Assembly: GCA_025345505.1 (NCBI GenBank)
Contig: JANVCC010000021.1
Coordinates: 26,659,253 to 26,723,252 of the forward strand
Reading direction: 5' to 3'
DNA from: Todiramphus chloris collaris
Taxonomy: Eukaryota > Chordata > Aves > Coraciiformes > Alcedinidae
Length of the DNA: 64,000 nucleotides
Shown: positions 1 to 9,637 of the stretch, one piece after another
How the letters are laid out: every line of letters begins with the position of its first letter
Position numbering within the stretch: position 1 is the first letter of the stretch
Notes under the pieces: generated by a model
The model's input: only the letters and a program-made list of their open reading frames with translations
Database searches by the model: none
Told to the model about the DNA's origin: nothing
Position numbers and translations under genes: made by a program

Positions 1-3000
1 CTTCTAATGGGCTTGATCGGAAAATATGGGGGGGAGGGAATATAATAACCCAATAATATAGTCTTTTGCAGATTGCTTCTCAAAATGTCAGTATTTATAA
101 CTTTGGGGTATAATCAGTTTTTGGTTACTTTTCTTTGTTCTCTGCTTGGTGATATGGAAAATTCCAGACTCAATTATGTCCAGTCACACCCAGTTTGTTA
201 TTCATCTGTTCTAGTTCACTCATGTCCTGCCAACTTAGATATGACTAAAATTATCCACAGAGAGATCAAGAGTGCATTTGCCTGCAACATGTTCAGTGCT
301 GCAGCAGCGGAACAGAAGTATGACAGCGTCAGACAGCAGAAGTGACTTTTACAGACAGCTCAGTATCTGAGAAGGATTAGAAGTAATACACAAGATCCAG
401 AGATTATTCCTGGTGAAATTATAACAGTGTTAACAGAGATCAAATATAATTTATTTTGGCTCCTTTTCTGAGCATGATACCTCTGTTTCTGTGGCTGTTT
501 GTCTCTTCTCTGTCACCCTCTTTGATCTACTTTGTTTTCTTATACAAATACTGTATGTAATTATGACATTTATGCCAACCCTTAAAATAAAATCACTTTT
601 GTTTTGAGGAGGGTTACATAGTAGTACTACCAGACTTCTCCTAAGCCCAGAGTAAAATGTTCTGACATTCTAACAGATGAAAACATAATTGATTATATAA
701 AACTTTTTTTAGAACTTGCTAATTAGGATTATGAACTGCTTCCATTAAGAACTCCAGTTTAGCTGTTCATTCTTTTAAGGAATGAAATGATCTGTTTTTT
801 AATCATTGGGATAAAAATGTTTTCCTTTTTAATTCATAAAAATATTTTGTTTCCTGGAAGTTGCTGATGAGGAAGTTAAGAGTAAAAGAGACAATTGTTT
901 TTTCACCTTTATCAAAAGAGGTTTAGAAGTGAGTAAAGAATGATAAAAATTAAAAGGATTCTCCTATGGAGACAGCCTTCAATGATGACTAGGTGATGGG
1001 CATTTGAAAGCTTATAGTGACATATCTGGAAGATTTTTCAGATTACTTTTAGCATATATTAGGTCATTTAGAAATGGAAAAGTTTTTGTTCCTATCTCTC
1101 TTCAGCATGAACTTGTACTGAGATTTAGTTTTGCATCCTGCATCGCAATGAGTGCTGGCTGCTTCTTTGCCTTCATCTTGGATAGCCACCAAAGCTAACA
1201 TAAAAGGAAACAGTGTGTCGCCATTCTAACTTAATAGACCCCTCTGAAGGAAATATGCATAAATGTGGGTGATTACAGATACGTGAAGAACAACAGGGAC
1301 TCCACTCTTGGTAAGAAACAATGAACTGTAACAAAAAGTATAACATGAGAGGATAAGAATGAGGTTTTCACACTCATCAGTGTACCCTTGACCAACTCAG
1401 ACACTAAAAACTGCTTTTGCTTTATTTGTAAGAATGAAGTTACTTAATGAAGTAAAATCATTCTTTTATCAAGTTGATAGTATTATGGCTTGAAAGTTTT
1501 GTACAGAGTAGAAGGCTTCAAGAAAAACATTCCTTTCCCCCTGGCACCGGCTGGAATTCAACAAGATTCACAAGTTATACTGAAAAAAGCTATAATTGTG
1601 CCTAATGCTATTCACATCTTCTGGAAGGTTCCTTCAGGCATCACCACCACATTTTTTGCCAGTGTTGTGTTGCTGTGCATTGTTGTATAGCACTGAACTG
1701 TAGAATTAATTCTGAATGATTTTGTATAGTTTTTGTTGTCCAGCCTAGAAGCCTTATCCCTGGTTCCCCAAAAATCGATCACCAATTAATAAATTCTTCT
1801 CCTTTATTCTCTACCCTCTGGATGAACAAGTGTTTGGAAAGAAATCATTAATATCATGACTTTGCTAAAAGCATTGAACTTCACTCCCTTTGATTCAATG
1901 AATGTAAAATTGCATTTGATGAATGCAATTTTGTCTGCCAGTGCTGCATACCGGTTATGCCCTGATGTACTAATGTTATTTATGCTTTTTCACTTGTTAA
2001 TCAGAAGAGGAATTCACCAAGACTTATGAAGTGCTGGGGCAATGTCTCCAGTGTGCCTGCTGGTCTCTAGATGTTTCCACAATACAAATGGTAGATGCTT
2101 TATTTCTGTAGATCACTGACCCTGTGTTCCCAGCTGGCACTGCCCCTACCTGTCTGAGCAAACAGTTCTTCCCTTCTCCTGTGTTAATAGAGAGTCCTTC
2201 ATTGGAACCACCCCATCTCAGCCCTCTCTGCATTGGTGATGCATATGTGTGCAAAAAGGGATTATAATTTTCCTGATTATTTCATTCTAGCTTTTGGAAA
2301 CTTGCAGTCTTTAACTGACATTTCCATCATTTATTTTAGCAGTGTTGATACCACTACTTCCTTTTGCTGTCTCTGCATCTTTTCTCCTTTCCTTGTCCTG
2401 TATTTATACCCACTAAAGCGCATACCGCTCCACACGGAATCTGCTGCTTTTGTTCCAGAACACTAGGGACATGACCTTAAAATTAAGCATAGAAATAGTG
2501 GAACAAGCTAAAACTGAAGTTAGAGAGAGAGGGTTCCAGCCTATTACAGAGCAATTCATATCAAATAGCATTGGACCCATGCTGACATATTAAGAATAAA
2601 AAGGAATCATCTGTGGAAGCAAAGATGGTAAGTCACAGAGGGCATATATAAGTGCAGCCTCAGAGCTATAAAAGCCAGACTGACATTTATCACTCTGTGC
2701 ATATTGGAGCTGTCATGTTGGTCCTCAGATGATCGTGTTACTACCTTCAAGACATTTTTTTAGATATGGAGCAAAGATTAGAGAGGGAATGAGAGAGAGG
2801 CTTGTTAATAAGTATTGGGTGAAAGCCTCATAAAGGAATTAGCATTTATATTATTTATTGTCCCTTTTTCATCAGCCATACTCCCTTCTTTCTAATTTTT
2901 TCCCTCCCCTTGGATTTTTCTAACCTTGCACTGAGAAGATCCTTGTACATTAAACCTAGTTCGACTTCAGAATGGATTAAAATCAGTTTGACTAAATACT

Positions 3001-4887
3001 ACATTCACTGAACGACAAATTGTACATCTTCACACATTATTATTTGTGCTAAAAGCTATTATGTAAATATATTGGCTTATATAAGCTTAAATAGGATGAC
3101 ACAGGAATGCAAAGATAGGGCACACATACAGATCTATTGAAATGATACTCTGTGAGCATATCCTCTAATAGAAAATTGTGTATTCTCACTCAGAGGGCAG
3201 AAAAGAACCATATGTCTATTTTAGTGGTTATGTCCTGAAATGATGCACTTATTCCTTTTATAATATTTTGAAATAAATACATATGGGACCGGTCAGATGT
3301 CAGCAGAGGCACTGAAAGGAGTATGAATTAGTCACACTGGCACACAGGGCCCTGGAACAATGAACACTGCTCTGGAAGACCCTTGAATGCAAGCCTATTT
3401 GCCTCTTAATCCAAATGAATAATTAATGATAATTATCATGCTGCAGTTATTATCTGTGATAATAATATATCCGTAAGGTGAATAAATTCAATCTGCTACT
3501 ATGCAGAAATGGCAACTCATAATATTCTTAAGAAATACAGATATAATTATCAGTATTAACGGTCAAGAAAAAAGGAGATTTTTATATAAAGAATTACATA
3601 AAAACGTCTAAAGTTTAGTGAGAATGAAGTTGATTGCATTATGTTTATCCTTTAGCTGTCATTTCCATGGCACCTATTTGCAATCTTTTCACAGTTTATT
3701 TTCCTAAGACCCATTTAGTAAAAGCTGAACTGCGCATTTGTTCATTACAATCTATCCATAACTTTTCCATCAGTCCACTGCTAGAGAAGATAAGGCTCAG
3801 GATCTTACAAGCATCCATATGCAAATCAGTCCATTTGTGTAGTTCACTATGCTGGCAATTTTCCTCAGCTACAAAAACTTTAAAGTATTAAAGCAAAAAA
3901 TCAATAAAACCAAATAAAATATTAAAAGGTCAAATACACGTTTGAAGCTTGTACAAAACCAGCCATAACATTTATTTTTGAAAGCACTGTAGGTGAGCTG
4001 TCAGCTAGGCAGAATAGTAGGCAATCATATTTAATCCGATCTCCCTCATCGAGCTTGTTGTGACAAAGGAAAATGAAAGGGGGATGGGTAAACAGGAGCG
4101 AGAGGAAGTATCTACTCTCACATTCTTCTGGAAAATGTTGTTATATCTCTTTATTTTGACTATTGATACTCCTGGTCATATAAACTAAAGACATTAAAGT
4201 CTACTTAAGTTGAATTAAATTATGATTGAGAAAATGCTTTGAAATTCAAAGTTCATCCAGACCTTTAACTCACACCAGGAAGGCTTGGTTTTCCCCTCCT
4301 TCTTTTCATCCTATGATTTGAGAACTGTTTTACTCAGGGGAATGGTAATGAGATGTACGGTTTCTCACCTCTAGGTCATTGCTTCAAATCTGGCCCAGGT
4401 TGGTAGGAACAAAAATTCATTATCATCTACTTATGGTTCAGTGGCCTATGTGAAATGGGTTGATGGTCTTTCAGTATAGTTTTCAGTGGGCAAATGTCCA
4501 CATAGTAATAAACACTAATTAGTAAAGGAATAGGGCTGAAAGTTGCATTCCTAACATAATGTCCAGGGATTGTTGTGACAACCTCTCAAAACTCTGGCAC
4601 TTTCTGGGACTACCTTCCAGGATGGGGGGGTGGGGGAAGAATTCTTTCATGATTGTCACTGTGATTCATCCATTTTTAATTTTTTTTTCTGAAGAAATGG
4701 GCAAAAGAAATTGCCTCTTTTTCACTCCCTTTTTCATCAGAAAACAACAGATTTCCCTCAAAGTGGATCCTGACAGGTGACAAGAATAATAACGTGTAAG
4801 AGTCAGTAAAAGGATGCATTATTAATCACCCTGGGTTTCGTTTAGGCCGTCAGCTCAGTGGGTGAGCTCTGTAGAAGGAAGAGTGGA
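1..4887. other. AT-rich unique DNA, no gene seen
   Basis: No open frame here exceeds about 90 codons, and none shows domain-like composition or resembles a known family. The sequence is AT-rich with short homopolymers and scattered palindromic AT words. No recognisable CR1, LTR or tRNA-like sequence was seen. It reads as intergenic or intronic vertebrate DNA. Short conserved regulatory elements could be present but cannot be recognised from one sequence. Confidence 0.6.
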
Positions 4888-5092
4888 GATATTATCATTA
4901 TTATCTACTTGTCCATCCAGGAGTCACGAACCAGGACATCATTGTATTAAGCAATGTGCAAACACAGAAGAGAGAGAGCTAGTCCCTGCCCTAAAGAGCA
5001 TACAATTTCAGCATAAAGCAAGAAACAATGTATACTTACAGGTAGATGGATGTAGATGGAGGAACACTGAGACATGATTATGCTATACCTGG
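4888..5092 (+). repeat. Ancient amniote interspersed repeat (MIR/L2-like)
   Basis: The stretch contains, in order, a block close to CCAGGACATCATTGT, then GCAATGTGCAAACACAGAA, then AGTCCCTGCCCTAAAGAGC, TACAATTT, and a run of AAGCAAGAAACAATG. I recognise this order of words from an old repeat shared by birds, turtles and crocodilians (duplicates describing a small genomic interval count, 'gtacaaacacagaac...gtccctgccc(c)aaagagcttacaatct'). The class name is uncertain: MIR1_Amn-like or an L2/CR1-related tail. It is heavily diverged, and its edges are approximate. Confidence 0.5.
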
Positions 5093-6824
5093 CAGCTTAA
5101 TGGTTAACAACAGCATGATATTTCTAGTAATAAAATGAAAAAAAACGTGTGGTCAAAAGCTTTTTTTTTTTTTTTGTGGGCATCACAGAAAAGAGAGGAA
5201 TTCTGGAATGGAGAATTAGTAGAGGAGAAATTATATCTGCAGATGTTAAGGTAACCATGAAGCACAGCTTGGTGGAAAAAGCTTACTTGTAAATGGAACA
5301 AGAGGACAACCAGTCCTGACACTGGCTGTGCACCAGAGTCCAGTAATCAATTAAAAAAATGTATATATGAAGAGGTAAACTGAGTGAGAGGATGCAGACA
5401 AACTCATATTGAAAATGCTTTGCCAAAAGTGTTAGAAAACTTAGGCACAGTCTGGAAAGGATCTACAATATCTATGTCATTAAAAAAAGTATGTTTATAA
5501 TATGCTTCAGCTACAGGAGGTGAAAATATGATCCAGTGATCCAGAAGGGTGAGTATTTGTCAGAAAATAGTTAAGAGCTTGCTTAATCTTTTTAACTTGC
5601 AAAGAAATTATGGATTCACAATTAGGTAGAAATCCACAAAGCAGACTTTCATGTAGAGTGAAAAAGATGGTCTAGGTTATGGAAGGTATGTCTTTGAACA
5701 TCTGCACTTCGTTTTCTTATATGAATAATATAAAGGAAGAAGAGAAGACCCATTTTGTAAGTCCTTCCTTCATGAAGAAGAAATTTGAGATTGTTTTATA
5801 GAGAATGTGACAAAAGCATGAACAGAAAGGAAGAGTAGTAGAAGACAATATCATGAAAAGGGAGCAGTCAATCTTATGCAAAGAAAAGACTGGGTAGTCT
5901 CATAAAAGATGGTGAAAATTTCAAAGAGAACAAGGACAAGAATGGCTAGGAAAACGTTTTTGGTTTGTCTTGCAAGAACAGTTTCCATAGAAGGCAGGGA
6001 GCCAAAAGCTGTGTTGAAGAGAGTATGGGCTGGAAAAGGGAGGAGGATAACTACTGACTCTTATTGTAAACAAGCTATTTAATGAATTTAAAATGAAGTG
6101 GAGAAGGGACTTAAAGCTGTATCTGGAGATAAAAGAAAGGTCAAAGGTGACATTTTCCATGAGGGGAAAGTCAAAGTAGAGTGTGAGGTTAAGGAGAAGA
6201 ATAAGACAGAGTCTGTGTGTGGGAACAGAGGATGTGAAGTGCTGGAATAGAACAGGGTCACTGGGGTGCATGGGCAGGATTTGGAGGAGAGAGCAAAAGA
6301 GAAATGCCTATGTCTATGACAAAATAGTGCAAGATCTTTAAAAAGAGGAGGAAAATGGAGATGCATGCTAAGGTGAGGAAGGAAGGTCATGACTTGTGTT
6401 GCCTATGCTTCCTTGAAAGAAAAGCAAAATTCTGGCAGGAAAAAAAGTAAAGGCAGGAAAAGAGGGAGGTCTGAGAAATGGGTTAAAAGTGGTAAAAACT
6501 CATCTGGGACTGTGGGCCTGGGATTCGGTTAAGCTAGAGCTGGGTAACTAGGAAGACATCAAAGAGAAAAGGATGAATTTTCAGTGGAGCTTGACAGGAG
6601 AAATTGAATATCATTTGTGAAAAAGAATGCATAATGTGTATGCTGGTGGTGACTCAGGAAAAGAGAATGCTATAATGGAGCTTGAACTGAAAAAGAGGAG
6701 CCAAAGGCACCAAGCTGGATAAAAATAACACAAAATGGATATGGAAGAAGGCCTGCTGTTGGGCTTTCAGTAATGATTCCACAGCATTATCATGAAAAAA
6801 AAAGTGGCTGCTCATGACTTGGAG
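5093..6824. other. Non-coding; purine-rich plus strand
   Basis: A T15 run lies at 5161-5175. From about 5640 to 6800 the plus strand is strongly enriched in A and G (many GAGAGG, AAGGAAG, GGAGGA words), so the minus strand reads as long Phe/Ser/Leu/Pro-rich open frames (for example 5921-6271 and 6088-6390). Those frames overlap each other in different registers and have no domain features, so I treat them as composition artefacts. The block may be an old unclassified repeat, but I cannot name a family. Confidence 0.5.
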
Positions 6825-6825
6825 G

Positions 6826-7500
6826 TGCATGTGCTTTGCTGGGTAAAACACTTCCTGGATGTCTGGGCACAAAGAGCAGTGGTGAATGGAGTTAAGTCCA
6901 TCTGGCAGTGGGTCACAGTGGTGTTCCTCTGGGCTTAGTTTTGGGACTGCTTCTGTTTAACATCTTTATCAATGATCTTGATGAGGAGATTGAGAACACC
7001 CTCAGCAAGTTTGCAGATGACACCGAGTTGGGTGGGAGTGCTGATCTGCTTGAGGGTAGGGTGACTCTACAGAGGGACTTGGACAGACTGGATCGATGGG
7101 CTGAGGTCAATTGTATGAGTCAGTGCTGGGTCCTGACCCTGGGCCACAAGAACCCCAGACAACGCTACAGGCTTGGGGAAGCTGGAAAGCTGCCTGTCAG
7201 AAAGGGACCTGGGGGTGCTGATTGGCAGGCTGCTGAATGTGAGCTTGCAGTGTGCGCAGGTGGACAAGAAGGCCAACGGCATCCTGGCTTTTGTTAGAAA
7301 TAGTGTGTCCAGCAGGATCAGGGAGGTGATTGCCCCTCTGTACTAAGCATTGGTGAGGCCCCACCTTGAGTACTGCGTTCAGTTTTGGGCACCTCAATAC
7401 AAGGAAGACATTGAGGTGACGGAGAGTGTCCAGAGAGGGAGAGGAACAACTAAGCTGGTGAAGGGCCTGGAGAACAAGTCTCATGAGGAGCTGCTGAGGG
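6826..7500 (+). pseudogene. CR1 ORF2 reverse-transcriptase fragment
   Basis: This is the decayed C-terminal half of the CR1 ORF2 polyprotein, whose reverse transcriptase copies element RNA at the nick made by its endonuclease. The open part is 6908-7297. It covers the palm block around [13 protein letters not shown] and an intact FADD catalytic motif (residues roughly 36-39 of that frame), followed by the [12 protein letters not shown] segment. After about position 7180 the family-like text (leucine-rich RDLGVL region) moves into another frame, so there is at least one frameshift. The stop in TACTAAGC near 7343 also breaks the reading. It is non-functional and has no 5' portion. Confidence 0.88.
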
Positions 7501-7534
7501 AACTAGGGTTAATAATAATAAATAACTAGGGTTA
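7501..7534 (+). repeat. Local 23-bp tandem duplication inside CR1
   Basis: AACTAGGGTTA occurs at 7501-7511 and again at 7524-7534, separated by an AT-rich spacer (ATAATAATAAAT). Other CR1 copies read straight through this point (see the equivalent at about 39970-39990, with a single AACTAGGATTA). The extra unit therefore arose after insertion by slippage or short duplication. Confidence 0.75.
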
Positions 7535-7890
7535 TTTAGTCTGAAGAAAAGGAGGCTAAGGGGAGACGTTATCGCTCTCTACAGCAACCTGAAAGGATGT
7601 TGTAGAGAGATAGGCTCTGGTCTCTTCTCACAAGTAACTAGTGACAGAAAAAGAGGGAATGGCCTCAAGCTGCAGGAACATTAGGAAAATTTTTTTCACT
7701 GAGAAGGCTGTCAGGCACTGGAGCAAGCTGCCCAGGGAGGTGGTTGAATCACTATCCTTGAATGTGTTTAAAAGCCATTATAGATGCGGTGCTTGGTGAT
7801 ACGGCTTAGTGGTGGACCTGGTAGAGTTGTGTTAATGGTTAGACTCGATGATCTTAATGGTGTTTTCCAACCTTGTTGATTATATGATTC

Positions 7891-8185
7891 AGCTTTACAA
7901 AACAAAAGCAGCAATCTTGCTCACGGTTGACTGATGATGATACTGAAAGGTAGGGTTTGTTTCCTTAAACTTCAACATTAATTTACCAGATCCCAGGGCA
8001 AAGACAGGCGAAGAAACCTCGCTTTCCTTCTCTCTATTCAGGTGATACAAACATACCTACTGCAGGACATGTGTTACCTCAGTACCAGCAGAAACAAATC
8101 TCTCCTCAATTCAGTTGCCACACAGATGACGGTATTAGCGCCAGAGTACAACATAAACTGCACTGCTTTATTACTTCAGTTAGTC
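7891..8185. other. Spacer between CR1 and LTR
   Basis: About 300 bases of unremarkable sequence separate the CR1 3' end from the LTR start. I see no coding features or repeat signature here. Confidence 0.5.
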
Positions 8186-8189
8186 TGTA

Positions 8190-9009
8190 TGGCTGTCCTC
8201 GTTTGAGTGAGAACAGAACTAATTCTGTTCGGTAATTTTACTTTTCAGCTCAGTTCTTCTAACTAACGGCACTGTCTGAAGTTAGCAGCCTGCTCTCACA
8301 GACAGTGTCTGCTTCTAGCAGTGATAACACTCCGTGTTTAGAGTTACTACCAAGGATTGGTATGCAGACCAAGGCCACTACTGGGTCTTGTGTACCACAC
8401 TGGGGGGTGCAGGAAGTGAAAGGCTGCACCTTCAGGGAGGAGTGGACAAGACAGGTGACTCTAAACTGGCCAACGAGGTATTCCAGCCCATATATGTCAT
8501 ATTCTTCTTAGAGCTGAGGGATCCAAGGGTCTCTGGGTGTTTCTCCCCTCTTGGACTTCCTTGCCAGCTTTTGCTTGTCTTGGATCGGGGGAGAGATAGG
8601 CTCTGGTTCTTTTTTGATTCCTTCCTCGGAGCACCCAAGGAGGCCTCTGTCCATTCTGACTTCAATCCGGTCTGTGTGTTCCTGAACCCGGTACCAGAAT
8701 CCAGCTCCTGAACACAGCTCCCGTCTGCTGTGGGGCCCAGCCTGGGACTCCCCCGGTGCCTGCTCCACAGCATCAGTGCTGACGGTGATGGAATTACCAT
8801 CAGGGGGGTTGGGTTCGATACTAGTTTTGTATATATTCCGTTTTTATTATTATTAATTTCAGTTTCATTAAAGCTGTTCTAGTTTCCTTTTCTAATTGCT
8901 AAGTCTCTCTCCCTTATTCCCTTTCTCTTTCCCCTTTGGGGAGGTAGGGGGGCTAAAAGAGAGCATCTGTTATAGGTCTAAGGGGCTGCCCTGACCCTAA
9001 ACCGTGACA
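8190..9009 (+). mobile_element. Solo LTR, ERVL-like (endogenous retrovirus remnant)
   Basis: The ~820-bp block starts near TGGCTGTCCTCGTTTGAG and ends in CCCTAAACCGTGACA, giving the TG...CA ends of a long terminal repeat. It is visibly richer in GC than its surroundings. In its 3' third are TATATATTCCG (about 8830), an ATTAAA polyadenylation signal (8867-8872) and a pyrimidine-rich CTCTCTCCC/CCCTTTCTCTTT tract. The closing 'CTGACCCTAAACCGTGACA' parallels the GGTTAAACCACGACA end of known bird ERVL LTRs. No gag, pol or env sequence adjoins it, so it is a solo LTR left by recombination. Overlapping 70-125 codon open frames inside it (8305-8800, both strands) are incidental. The exact 5' base is uncertain (8186, 8190 or 8194). 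Confidence 0.72.
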
Positions 9010-9219
9010 GTGGAAAACTTCACAGTAAATATAAGCATTTTTATTTCCTTTCCTTGGAATTATTAAAATATCTTTTACAGATGGTTATAAAATGTAACAT
9101 GTAAGATCTATCAGAATAGCAGTTTTGAACCTGTTCATCACATTCTGGACATGCATAATAGATTCAGCCTTAGAATCCACTTATATAGGGGTTTTTTTGG
9201 GTTTTTTTTTTTTCCATAT

Positions 9220-9619
9220 NNNNNNNNNNNNNNNNNNNNNNNNNNNNNNNNNNNNNNNNNNNNNNNNNNNNNNNNNNNNNNNNNNNNNNNNNNNNNNNNN
9301 NNNNNNNNNNNNNNNNNNNNNNNNNNNNNNNNNNNNNNNNNNNNNNNNNNNNNNNNNNNNNNNNNNNNNNNNNNNNNNNNNNNNNNNNNNNNNNNNNNNN
9401 NNNNNNNNNNNNNNNNNNNNNNNNNNNNNNNNNNNNNNNNNNNNNNNNNNNNNNNNNNNNNNNNNNNNNNNNNNNNNNNNNNNNNNNNNNNNNNNNNNNN
9501 NNNNNNNNNNNNNNNNNNNNNNNNNNNNNNNNNNNNNNNNNNNNNNNNNNNNNNNNNNNNNNNNNNNNNNNNNNNNNNNNNNNNNNNNNNNNNNNNNNNN
9601 NNNNNNNNNNNNNNNNNNN
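9220..9619. other. Assembly gap, 400 N
   Basis: The gap is exactly 400 undetermined bases. The 18 bases ending at 9219 and the 18 bases starting at 9620 are identical (twelve T followed by CCATAT). Open frames running through it are artefacts. Confidence 0.99.
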
Positions 9620-9637
9620 TTTTTTTTTTTTCCATAT

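Larger units (their letters stand above)
6825..7890 (+). mobile_element. CR1 LINE, 5'-truncated, 3' end present
   Basis: This is the last ~1.07 kb of an avian CR1 non-LTR retrotransposon. It opens inside the reverse-transcriptase region (GGGTAAAACACTTCCTGGATG, then [19 protein letters not shown] and [11 protein letters not shown]). It continues through the thumb and C-terminal part ([16 protein letters not shown]-type text at about 7346-7400), then the 3' UTR ending near GGTTAGACTCGATGATCTTAA and TTTTCCAACCTTGTTGATTATATGATTC. The terminal ATGATTC-like words are the usual CR1 3' end. The 5' truncation is typical of CR1 target-primed insertion. No target-site duplication was identified. Confidence 0.93.

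Noticed and set aside
5921-6390. Two minus-strand frames of 100-116 codons rich in Ser, Phe, Leu and Pro
   Set aside because: They overlap each other in different registers and follow from the purine-rich plus strand.
8305-8800. Overlapping frames of 68-125 codons on both strands
   Set aside because: They lie inside the LTR; the higher GC content lowers stop frequency, and no domain is seen.
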